Source: UBA1038 sp964481445
GTDB lineage: Bacteria > Bacillota > Clostridia > Christensenellales > Aristaeellaceae
Assembly: GCA_964481445.1 (NCBI GenBank)
Contig: CAYZTQ010000007.1
Span: 1 to 42,143, forward strand
Length of the DNA stretch: 42,143 nt
Direction: 5' to 3'
Part shown: positions 1-6,458 of the stretch, piece after piece
Layout: every line of letters begins with the position of its first letter
Numbering within the stretch: position 1 is the stretch's first letter
The notes under the pieces: model-generated
Database searches by the model: none
Told to the model about the DNA's origin: nothing
What the model saw: only the letters and a program-made list of their open reading frames with translations
Position numbers and translations under genes: made by a program

Positions 1-169
1 TCAACTTTGGAAGGGTGAATAGCTTATCGATATGAGAATAAAGCTGAAACATTAAATTTATGGTAGTCTCCGGTCAATGTAGTCTGTATCGGCTTGCGGC
101 TACATTGTTAAAAGTATAAAGAATTTTTTCTAAAAATTATTCGTTGAGTATAAGATTGGAGGGTTAATA

Positions 170-688
170 TTGCTTATACGAGTTGTTCCGTACGACCCTT
201 TTTGGGAAGTGGAGTATGAAAATGAATCACAGAAGATAAGTAACATATTGAAGGATATATTGGTGGAGATATACCATATTGGCAGTACAGCGGTTAAAGG
301 TTTACATGCTAAACCAATCATAGATATAATGCCTGTAGTGACAAATATCAGCTTGGTTGATAAGTATAACAAAAAATTTGTAGCCACTGGATATGAGTGT
401 ATGGGTGAGTTTGGTATTAAAGGGCGGAGATATTTCCGTAAAGGTGGCGATAACAGGACACACCAAATTCATATTTTTGAGCAAAACAATCAAAAAGATA
501 TTACTAGGCACATAGCAGTAAGGGATTTTCTGCGGACACATCCTGACATAGCTTTAGAGTATAGCGAATTAAAGATGGAGTTGGCTTATCGATACCCGGA
601 GGATATTGAAGGCTACTGCGCTGGTAAGGCTGCATTTGTAAAACAGCTAGAAAAGGACGCTTTGCTGTGGTATCAAGCTGTCTTATAG
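170..688 (+). CDS. GrpB/UPF0157 family protein (nucleotidyltransferase-fold)
   Basis: The 172-residue product matches the GrpB/UPF0157 family. It has the N-terminal V-x-P-Y-D-P-x-W motif (residues 5-12), the I-G-S-T-A-V (37-42) plus K-P-I-I-D-I (48-53) core typical of nucleotidyltransferase-like folds, and a C-terminal part with R-D-F-L-R and Y-x-x-x-K elements. Family members are often loosely linked to dephospho-CoA kinase-like or aminoglycoside-nucleotidyltransferase-like proteins, but their reaction is not established. The start is TTG at 170, chosen because GGAGGG lies at 158-163, six bases upstream. The length is normal for the family. The gene is AT-rich, like the neighbouring erm gene and unlike the rest of the window, which suggests it arrived with the same acquired segment. 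An 8-bp inverted repeat (75-82 / 100-107) lies upstream, with no clear role. Confidence 0.85.
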   Translation: MLIRVVPYDPFWEVEYENESQKISNILKDILVEIYHIGSTAVKGLHAKPIIDIMPVVTNISLVDKYNKKFVATGYECMGEFGIKGRRYFRKGGDNRTHQIHIFEQNNQKDITRHIAVRDFLRTHPDIALEYSELKMELAYRYPEDIEGYCAGKAAFVKQLEKDALLWYQAVL

Positions 689-825
689 GGAAAAATTCAA
701 TACTTCCCTATTTTATATGTAAAATACTCCGAGAAAATAAGCATGTAATTCATTCAGGTTTATTATCGATCATATTACCATATGAATGAAAAAGGTTACG
801 ATATCAATTATGCAACAGACAACGG

Positions 826-1165
826 GTGCGCATGGGCGGGGAACACTGCGGATTTTTGCCGATTGTCGAGCAAATGCTCTTACCGGAATTGCCGAGATTG
901 TTGCGAGGAAGCAGGGCTCCGTGGATTAAAATTGGGGTCGAGATTATTCCGAACAGCCGGTTTGTTCTCAATCGGTATCACCTGAAGAGAGCGCTGCATG
1001 CTGCCTGTAACCGCTACCCCTCTTCTCATTGGCGTACGTTAAAGGAAGCGCTCAAGAAGCTAGACATTCCGAAGCTCGTTGAGACGCTCATGACTTGCGG
1101 ACGAGAGGGCGTTTGTTCGTATGAGACGGTGAGGACGACGATTGATTACCTTCTATTTCGTTTGG
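826..1165 (+). pseudogene. Transposase remnant, ISLre2/UPF0236-like
   Basis: The reading frame over about 895-1165 encodes a block containing A-P-W-I-K-x-G-V-E, F-P/I-P-N-S-x-F-V-L-x-R-Y-H-L-K-R-A-L and a following helical stretch. This is characteristic of the central part of ISLre2-family (UPF0236) transposases, whose full length is about 400-500 residues. Only about 90 recognisable residues remain. The N-terminal part is missing or out of frame (a short overlapping frame at 782-985 is not transposase-like), and the C-terminal part ends just before the 3' end of erm. The aspartate usually found in G-D-G-A before the tryptophan appears as G-S-R-A. I read this as a decayed insertion sequence fragment. 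No terminal inverted repeats or target duplications were seen. Confidence 0.7.
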
Positions 1166-1180
1166 CATTTGAAATTGTTT

Positions 1181-1981
1181 TTATAGTTTACCCATTCTGG
1201 ATTTAAATTTTTGGTAGCATCGAAACAAACAGAGCCATTGGATATATAATACCTCTCCGCCTTGGAGAATGGGTGGCAATTTGTCAAGATGAAGAGCGGT
1301 TGAAATTTGCTTTTTGGTCAACAAACTTCGCTTGCTGAATAAACCATGCTGAAATGAGTGTTCAATAAAATAAATAAATGAAGCATAGTCTTTAGCATCC
1401 ACATCAGGACAGTCTTTTGGGGTCAATCGAAGTAAAACTGAATCAACCGATGGTTTAGGATGAAAATCTTCCCTTCTAAAGTAATAAACGATTTCCGTTT
1501 TCCAGTTGGATTTTAACAAGATTGACCGTAAAGTTTCTTTAGGCTGCCCCATGAAGCGTTTAGCGGTTCCTTTTTCTACAACTAACCAGATATCCGTCGG
1601 CGGATTGTCAGCTTCCGTTAACTTCCGAATGATCTTGGTGCTGATGGAAAAGGGAATATTGGCAAAAACTTTATACCTACCAATAGGTGGCAATGGGTAG
1701 GTTAAGAAATCTCGGTGTATGAGGGACAGGTTGGGGATATCAGCAAGTTTATGTTTGCTGTAAGCATATAGCTTTTGATCCAGTTCAATCGAGTGAAGAT
1801 ACTTACAATGCTGACTCAGCACTCGGCTCAAATGACCTTTTCCAGTACCGATTTCAATCACATGATCATTTTTCGTGATTGAACTTAAACGTACAATGCG
1901 TTGCAATAATTTTTGACTCGTAAGAAAATTTTGAGAACGAGATAAATCATTTTGGTTATATATATTACTTAAACGTGACAT
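1181..1981 (-). CDS. erm: Erm-family 23S rRNA adenine-N6 methyltransferase (macrolide-lincosamide-streptogramin B resistance)
   Basis: The 266-residue protein is a KsgA/Erm-type Rossmann methyltransferase. It carries S-Q-N-F-L (16-20), the SAM-binding E-I-G-T-G-K-G (43-49), the catalytic N-I-P-F-S-I-S-T motif IV (108-115) and F-H-P-K-P-S-V-D-S (173-181), followed by the small helical C-terminal domain. Erm enzymes methylate A2058 of 23S rRNA (E. coli numbering) in the exit tunnel and block macrolide, lincosamide and streptogramin B binding. Motif IV with N-I-P-F rather than the dimethyladenosine housekeeping N-L-P-Y favours Erm over KsgA. I cannot assign an Erm class from memory. The start ATG at 1981 has GGAGGA at 1991-1996. 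The coding sequence is AT-rich, unlike the housekeeping genes, and abuts the transposase remnant. The 5' region contains a promoter, a leader peptide and an attenuator (separate entries). Confidence 0.9.
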   Translation of the reverse strand: MSRLSNIYNQNDLSRSQNFLTSQKLLQRIVRLSSITKNDHVIEIGTGKGHLSRVLSQHCKYLHSIELDQKLYAYSKHKLADIPNLSLIHRDFLTYPLPPIGRYKVFANIPFSISTKIIRKLTEADNPPTDIWLVVEKGTAKRFMGQPKETLRSILLKSNWKTEIVYYFRREDFHPKPSVDSVLLRLTPKDCPDVDAKDYASFIYFIEHSFQHGLFSKRSLLTKKQISTALHLDKLPPILQGGEVLYIQWLCLFRCYQKFKSRMGKL

Positions 1982-2036
1982 GGTGTTATATCCTCCTGCA
2001 TTTTTAGATTGCTACGAAAGGCAATAAAAATGCAGG
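1982..2036 (-). promoter_or_regulatory. erm attenuator hairpin sequestering the ribosome binding site
   Basis: On the - strand an 11-bp perfect stem forms between 2036-2026 and 2005-1995 (CCTGCATTTTT / AAAAATGCAGG). An inner 5-bp stem, 2025-2021 with 2012-2008, extends it. The stem includes part of the erm Shine-Dalgarno GGAGGA (1996-1991). In addition, 1991-1982 (between Shine-Dalgarno and ATG) is exactly complementary over 10 bases to 2228-2219, at the start of the leader peptide, so a second long-range helix can close over the rest of the site. A competing pairing of 2063-2058 with 2037-2032 (GCAGGT/ACCTGC) could replace the main stem. This layout is that of a translational attenuator. The pairing was found by eye; no energies were computed. 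Confidence 0.8.
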
Positions 2037-2197
2037 TCATGTCACAAAATGGACTCAACCTGCCTGACGAATAACACAAATAAGGGAACTATCCGTAGTC
2101 CGGAGGATTACAGAAGGTTACTATTCGATACGCTAAACGAAAAAAGACACAGGAAACGTAGCCCACTCAAATGAATGAAACTGATTCTTATTACCTG

Positions 2198-2227
2198 TTA
2201 TTTTCTGATGCGCATGGAATATAACAC
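2198..2227 (-). CDS. erm leader peptide (ErmDL-like, M-L-Y-S-M-R-I-R-K)
   Basis: A nine-codon open frame starts with GTG at 2227-2225 and ends with TAA at 2200-2198. GGAGGT at 2241-2236 lies eight bases upstream, a good distance. The internal ATG (2215-2213) would be 20 bases from that site and is less likely to be the start. The peptide reads M-L-Y-S-M-R-I-R-K. The known ErmD leader is M-T-H-S-M-R-L-R-F-P-T-L-N-Q, so Ser4-Met5-Arg6-[Leu/Ile]7-Arg8 coincide position by position. In ErmDL, the Arg-x-Arg element is known to make macrolide-bound ribosomes stall. A ribosome stalled here would cover part of 2228-2219, the segment complementary to the erm translation start. The peptide is far too short for homology statistics; the match in spacing and position is the evidence. 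Confidence 0.75.
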   Translation of the reverse strand: MLYSMRIRK

Positions 2228-2252
2228 CCTATGCTACCTCCATTTCTAAAAT

Positions 2253-2281
2253 ATTATATCATGCCTAGTGGAAAATAGCAA
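2253..2281 (-). promoter_or_regulatory. Promoter of the erm leader/erm transcript
   Basis: On the - strand, TTGCTA (2281-2276) and TATAAT (2258-2253) are separated by exactly 17 bases. Transcription would begin near 2246, only a few bases before the leader-peptide ribosome binding site. That places the leader at the very 5' end of an erm transcript with a leader of about 260 bases, as in known inducible erm genes. Confidence 0.8.
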
Positions 2282-2431
2282 GCTTCGGTTTGATGGATGG
2301 GAATTATACCATCCGTTGCAAAATAAAGGTTGAAGCATTTGTTTTGTGGTATGATGAATTTGGGATTATTATTTAATATGCTACTATAAATAATTTGTGT
2401 ATCATAGATTGTAAATGGCGGTGTAGAAACA

Positions 2432-2824
2432 GTGACCAGGCAGGAACTGATTGATTACATTTTTGAAGTATACAGCGCAGAGCCGGATTATCCGTTTCCG
2501 CGTGATGAGGTCAGCTGTGTTTTTCGGCATAACGGAAATCACAAATGGTTTGCCCTGGCGTTGCATATCCCTTACGGAAAACTTGGCGTTGCGCGGGATG
2601 GTGATGTTGATATCCTGAATATCAAGTGCGACCTGCTGCTGATTGGCACCCTTCGCGGTAAACCGGGATTTTTTCCCGCTTACCACATGAACAAGGATAA
2701 GTGGATAACCATTCTGCTGGATGGCACCGTAAGACGGGAAGAAATTGAGCCGCTGCTTGCAATAAGCTTTGAACTGACAGCAAACAAGCCAAAGAAAAGG
2801 GGAAAAGGCCATGAAAGTATTTGA
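2432..2824 (+). CDS. MmcQ/YjbR family protein
   Basis: The 130-residue protein resembles the MmcQ/YjbR family (double-wing, CyaY-like fold). Visible features are an N-terminal helix, Y-P-F-P near residue 21, R-H-x-x-N-x-K-W-F-A (near 32-41), an I-K-C-D-x-x-L-x-x-x-L-R-x-x-P-G-x-x-P-A-Y-H-M segment and N-K-x-x-W-I-T-I-x-L-D-G. Family members are small and widespread; some are annotated as DNA-binding, but no biochemical role is firmly known. The start is GTG at 2432. The upstream GGCGGTG is only a weak ribosome binding site. The 3' end overlaps the next gene by 14 bases, so the two are probably co-expressed. It marks the point where base composition returns to that of the main chromosome. Confidence 0.8.
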   Translation: MTRQELIDYIFEVYSAEPDYPFPRDEVSCVFRHNGNHKWFALALHIPYGKLGVARDGDVDILNIKCDLLLIGTLRGKPGFFPAYHMNKDKWITILLDGTVRREEIEPLLAISFELTANKPKKRGKGHESI

Positions 2825-3521
2825 TGGAAAGGTTGCCGTTGTCACTGGCGGAGCGCATGGCATTGGGAAAGCCATCAGGGATGCGTTTATACGGGAAGGG
2901 GCGACAGTATACGTTATCGATATCCAAGCCGGCGATTGGTTCGTGGGCGATGTGTCTGACAAAGCTTCGTTGGAGCGGTTTGCGAAATTTGTGGCTACGA
3001 ACGGCGGACGGGTTGATTATCTCATCAACAATGCTTTACCGCCCATGAAGGGAATCAAGGACTGCACTTGGGAGGAGTTTATGCACGCGCAGGCCGTAGG
3101 CGTTGCCGCGCCTTTCTACCTGACGAAATTATTCATCCCATATTTCGCCCCTGGCGCATGCGTTATCAATATTTCATCCTCGCGCGACAGGATGAGCCAG
3201 CCGCAGACGGAAAGCTACACCGCTGCCAAGGGAGGCATAGCCGCTTTGACACATGCCATGGCCATCAGTCTGGCCGGGAAGGTGAGAGTCAACAGCATAT
3301 CGCCCGGATGGATCGATACTACAGGTTCTGACATCACCGGCGCCGATGCGCTGCAGCAGCCCGTCGGAAGAGTAGGCAAGCCGGAGGATATCGCTGAAAT
3401 GGCCTTATTTCTGTGCTCGGATAAGGCGGGGTATATTACCGGCGAAAATATCTGCATCGACGGCGGCATGACAAAGCTTATGATCTACCATGGAGAGAAT
3501 GGATGGGAACTGAATATCTAA
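2811..3521 (+). CDS. SDR-family NAD(P)-dependent oxidoreductase
   Basis: This classical short-chain dehydrogenase/reductase has 236 residues. It has the dinucleotide-binding T-G-G-A-H-G-I-G (12-19), an acidic residue ending strand 2 (V-I-D, near 37) that suggests NAD(H) preference, N-N-A (73-75), catalytic Ser in I-S-S-S (121-124), Tyr136 and Lys140 (Y-T-A-A-K), the P-G motif (165-166) and the C-terminal I-C-I-D-G-G. The helix-4 Asn often counted in the catalytic tetrad appears to be Gly97 here, an alignment made by eye. The substrate cannot be deduced. It overlaps the MmcQ gene (14 bases) and the DUF503 gene (19 bases), implying one transcript. Confidence 0.9.
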   Translation: MKVFDGKVAVVTGGAHGIGKAIRDAFIREGATVYVIDIQAGDWFVGDVSDKASLERFAKFVATNGGRVDYLINNALPPMKGIKDCTWEEFMHAQAVGVAAPFYLTKLFIPYFAPGACVINISSSRDRMSQPQTESYTAAKGGIAALTHAMAISLAGKVRVNSISPGWIDTTGSDITGADALQQPVGRVGKPEDIAEMALFLCSDKAGYITGENICIDGGMTKLMIYHGENGWELNI

Positions 3522-3805
3522 AGCTGAATGTAGCTGTTGTGAGCTTTCGTCTATATGCGCCCTGGGCGCACAGCCTTAAAGAAAAAAGAATGATTGTCCA
3601 AAGCCTCATCACGAAGCTGCAGAACCGATTTCATGTTTCCGCGTCAGAGATTGCAGAGCAGGACACCCATCAGATCATCGCCATCGCTGCGGCAGCCATA
3701 GTTCCGCATGCTGCTATGGCGGACAGTCTGATGGACCAAATTTCTTTGTTTGTGGAAGAAAACACGGAGGCGCAGCTGATTGAAGAAACACGGGAAATCA
3801 GATAG
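3503..3805 (+). CDS. DUF503 family protein (YlxP-like)
   Basis: The 100-residue protein matches DUF503/YlxP: an N-terminal strand, then S-L-K-E-K-R (residues 25-30), Q-S-L-I-T-K-L-Q-N-R-F-x-V-S-x-x-E (33-50), and a ferredoxin-like second half with alternating hydrophobics. YlxP-type proteins usually sit in the nusA-infB-rbfA region and are thought to act near ribosome assembly, but their function is not established. Here the gene overlaps an SDR gene by 19 bases instead, an unusual setting. The start ATG at 3503 lies inside the SDR gene with GGAGAGAATGG just upstream. The overlap is long enough that a shorter SDR or a later DUF503 start is possible, but the DUF503 N-terminal strand begins almost immediately, which supports this start. 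Confidence 0.8.
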   Translation: MGTEYLKLNVAVVSFRLYAPWAHSLKEKRMIVQSLITKLQNRFHVSASEIAEQDTHQIIAIAAAAIVPHAAMADSLMDQISLFVEENTEAQLIEETREIR

Positions 3806-3889
3806 ATAGATAATGGGTGTTTTCTGTTTATGATTACCTGCATACGACTTTTATGCGTGATGTTGAAATGGTTTTAAGCATCTTCCATC

Positions 3890-3919
3890 TTGTGCTTCAG
3901 CGGCCGTGTAGGATAGAAT
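3890..3919 (+). promoter_or_regulatory. Possible promoter for the alcohol dehydrogenase gene
   Basis: The 239-base space between the DUF503 and dehydrogenase genes contains TTGTGC (3890-3895), an 18-base spacer and TAGAAT (3914-3919). The match is only moderate. No other clear signal or gene was seen in this space. Confidence 0.35.
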
Positions 3920-4044
3920 CATAGCAGAATGCACATGAAGCCTGCGCACAAAACGCTAAGCTCAAACAATGGCGCTGCCTGAGAGACAAATCGAGAAAAC
4001 AGTTCTGCTTTGCAGATATTCCATTGGTGATAGGAGAGAAAGAA

Positions 4045-5240
4045 ATGCAAGCTGCAGTATATTTTGCCAAGAACGATCTTCGGGTCGTGGATGTGCCCGT
4101 GCCTGTGTGCCGCCCCAAAGAGGTGAGAANNNNNNNNNNNNNNNNNNNNNNNNNNNNNNNNNNNNNNNNNNNNNNNNNNNNNNNNNNNNNNNNNNNNNNN
4201 NNNNNNNNNNNNNNNNNNNNNNNNNNNNNGATCTTCGGGTCGTGGATGTGCCCGTGCCTGTGTGCCGCCCCAAAGAGGTGAGAATCAAGGTTGCCTATTG
4301 CGGTGTATGCGGGACAGATCACCATATATTTCATGGGGATGGGGGAGCGGCGCCTGTTCCTGCCGGCACCATTATTGGACATGAGTTCAGCGGGATCGTG
4401 GATGTAGTTGGCAGTGAAGTTACGAGGTTTAAGCCGGGAGATCGGGTATCGGCTGACCCCAATGACTGGTGCGGAGAATGCTATTTCTGCCTGAACGGGA
4501 TGGCGCACTTCTGCACCAACATGAAGGGGTACGGTACCACCTGGCCGGGCGGCTTTGCCGAATATGTCTGCGTGCCTGAAAAGCAGGTCTATCATTTGCC
4601 TGATCAGTTGAGCCTGAAGTCTGGCTCTCAGTGTGAGACGACAAGCTGCTGCGTGAACGGGATAGATTTGTGCCGGATCAAGGCCGGCGCAAACGTGCTG
4701 GTCATCGGTGCCGGCCCGATTGGATTAATGATGCTGCAGCTGGCCCGTTCCTGTGGGGCGGGGAAAGTGATCGTCAGCGAAATTGTTGAAGAAAAACGTG
4801 TGCTGGCTGCTAAACTGGGCGCAGACGTGGTGGTGGATCCGCTGCATGAAAATCTTGAGGACATCATGCATGCCGAGTGCGGCAATCTGGATTGCGTCAT
4901 AGAGGCCGCCGGAACCAAAGTGACTCAGGATACGGCGATTGCAGTGGCGGGCAAAGGCTGTACCGTGATGCTGTTTGGTCTGGTCGCGCCGGATACAACC
5001 ATCAGCGTCAAACCGTTTGAAATTTTCAACCGCGAGCTGAAAATCACTTCTTCCTTTATTAATCCTTATACCTTCAGTAGAGCCATCAATCTGCTGGCGC
5101 AGCAGAAACTCAGGCTGGAGGATATTATTACGGACATCGTGCCGCTTGAAGAAATTGGGAAGGTATTTACCGATCCCTATTACCGTAAGCGTGGGAAGGT
5201 ATTGATCAGCATGAATGGGGAAAAGTATCCTTTAGCATAG
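4045..5240 (+). CDS. Zinc-dependent medium-chain alcohol/polyol dehydrogenase (interrupted by an assembly gap)
   Basis: This is a medium-chain dehydrogenase of the sorbitol/threonine dehydrogenase type. It has the catalytic zinc ligands Cys in C-G-V-C-G-T-D and His-Glu in G-H-E-F-S-G, a glutamate in C-E-T-T-S-C at the place of E-P-L-S, the structural-zinc set C-x2-C-x2-C-x7-C (C-G-E-C-Y-F-C...F-C) and the nucleotide-binding G-A-G-P-I-G. Substrates are probably secondary alcohols or polyols. ATG at 4045 has AGGAGA upstream. A run of 100 Ns (4130-4229) cuts the gene after 28 codons, and the 55 bases before the gap are repeated exactly after it. If the gap and one repeat copy are removed, 85 + 956 = 1041 bases remain, an uninterrupted 346-residue protein of normal family length. 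The gene is therefore probably intact in the organism. Confidence 0.88.
4075..4129 (+). repeat. 55-base direct repeat, left copy (contig-end overlap)
   Basis: This 55-base segment ends at the N-run and is identical to 4230-4284, immediately after it. Both copies encode the same dehydrogenase residues. This is what a scaffolder leaves when two overlapping contigs are joined by a fixed 100-N spacer without merging the overlap. Confidence 0.9.
4130..4229. other. Assembly gap (100 Ns), probably spurious
   Basis: Exactly 100 Ns lie between two copies of one 55-base sequence. Collapsing the repeat restores the reading frame of the dehydrogenase, so the gap most likely contains no missing sequence. 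Confidence 0.95.
4230..4284 (+). repeat. 55-base direct repeat, right copy (contig-end overlap)
   Basis: Second copy of 4075-4129 with no mismatches. The coding frame of the dehydrogenase continues from here into the family-typical I-K-V-A-Y-C-G-V-C-G-T-D segment. Confidence 0.9.
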
Positions 5241-5362
5241 TATTGAGATACATTTCCGGCAGGAATGCTGAAATGAACGGATGCTGCTTGATGAGGTGAC
5301 TACTCTTTCCTGCAGCGCAGGGAATTTATGACCAGATAATGAATACGAGTGTTCTGCAGAGA

Positions 5363-5404
5363 CGAGAAAAGAACCGCAGCGGCTTCATGCCTGTACTGCG
5401 GTTC
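5363..5404 (-). terminator. Rho-independent terminator after galE
   Basis: On the - strand, a 9-bp perfect stem (5404-5396 with 5379-5371, GAACCGCAG/CTGCGGTTC) is followed by TTTTCTC. It lies 38 bases past the galE stop codon and ends the deacetylase-galE operon. The remaining sequence at 5241-5362 between the dehydrogenase and this site shows nothing clear. Confidence 0.8.
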
Positions 5405-5441
5405 GTCACCCAATCATTGATACGGTCTGGGCAGCAAAGCG

Positions 5442-6458
5442 TTATTGTCTTCCGTACCCTTGCGGGTTCATGCTTTGCCAGCGCCAGGAATCACGGCACA
5501 TATCTTCCAGACTGCGCTTTGCCTGCCAGCCAAGCAGCCTGCGGGCCTTGTCCGGGCTTGCGTAAACGGCATCCACATCCCCGGGACGGCGCGGAGCGAT
5601 GACATAAGGCACCTTGACGCCGTTGACGCGCTCAAAGGCACTGACAATATCCAGCACGCTGTATCCGGTTCCGGTGCCGAGGTTGATGGCTTCGCAGCCA
5701 TTGCGGCTCATGGCAAAGTCGATCGCGGCGGCATGGCCGTCGGCAAGGTCGCTGACATGGATGTAGTCGCGCACTCCGGTGCCGTCATGCGTATTGTAGT
5801 CGTTGCCGAAAACCTTCAGTTCCTTGTACCTGCCGAGCGCCGTCTGGGTCACATAGGGCAGAAGGTTGTTGGGAATGCCCGTCGGGTCTTCCCCGATACG
5901 GCCGGAAGGATCCGCGCCGATGGGGTTAAAATATCTCAGCAGCACAACCGACCATTCGGGGTCGGCTACCGTCAGATCGCGGAGAATCTGCTCGCACATG
6001 AATTTGGTCCAGCCGTAGGGATTGGTGCAGCCAAGATCAGACGCTTCATCAGCCGGCATGGGAACGCCGGGCCTGTATACCGTAGCGGAGGATGAGAAAA
6101 TAATGCGCTTAACACTGTGACGCTCCATTACGCGGCAGAGCGTCATGGTGCTGTTCAGGTTATTGTCGTAATAGCGCAGGGGAATGCCGACGGATTCGCC
6201 CACCGCCTTCAGACCTGCGAAATGGATGACGCAGTCAAAATTGTGGCTGTTGAAGATGCTTTCCAGTGTTTCCTCGTCACGGACGTCCGCCTGATAAAAA
6301 GGGAATTCTCTCCCCGCAAGCTCCTTCACCCGATTTATTGCTTCCGCCTGTGCATTGACCAGATTGTCGATCACGACAATATCATGCCCGCGCCTCAGCA
6401 ATTCAAGGCAGGTGTGAGAGCCGATGTAACCCGCGCCGCCCGTGACCAAGATGTTCAT
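5442..6458 (-). CDS. galE: UDP-glucose 4-epimerase
   Basis: The 338-residue extended SDR matches GalE in length and motifs: G-G-A-G-Y-I-G-S (7-14) for NAD+, D31-N-L after strand 2, F-A-G-L-K-A-V-G-E-S (80-89), catalytic Ser within S-S-S-A-T-V-Y (122-128), Tyr148 and Lys152 (Y-G-W-T-K), and the C-terminal R-R-P-G-D substrate-binding motif. It interconverts UDP-glucose and UDP-galactose in the cytoplasm, feeding galactose use and surface polysaccharide synthesis. The ATG at 6458 overlaps the stop codon of the upstream deacetylase (ATGA), with AGGAGG nine bases before, so the two are translationally coupled. The coupling to an exported deacetylase points to a cell-envelope glycan role more than to galactose catabolism; no other Leloir genes are nearby. 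Confidence 0.95.
   Translation of the reverse strand: MNILVTGGAGYIGSHTCLELLRRGHDIVVIDNLVNAQAEAINRVKELAGREFPFYQADVRDEETLESIFNSHNFDCVIHFAGLKAVGESVGIPLRYYDNNLNSTMTLCRVMERHSVKRIIFSSSATVYRPGVPMPADEASDLGCTNPYGWTKFMCEQILRDLTVADPEWSVVLLRYFNPIGADPSGRIGEDPTGIPNNLLPYVTQTALGRYKELKVFGNDYNTHDGTGVRDYIHVSDLADGHAAAIDFAMSRNGCEAINLGTGTGYSVLDIVSAFERVNGVKVPYVIAPRRPGDVDAVYASPDKARRLLGWQAKRSLEDMCRDSWRWQSMNPQGYGRQ

Noticed and set aside
782..985. A 67-codon cysteine-rich small protein
   Set aside because: It overlaps the transposase remnant in another frame, has no ribosome site and no family match.
2304..2330. A second promoter (TATAAT-like near 2304-2309, - strand) for erm
   Set aside because: The nearest -35 candidate is about 20 bases away, and the promoter at 2253-2281 fits much better.
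4075..4284. A genuine tandem duplication within the dehydrogenase gene
   Set aside because: The copies end exactly at a 100-N spacer and collapse to a perfect reading frame; an assembly overlap explains everything.
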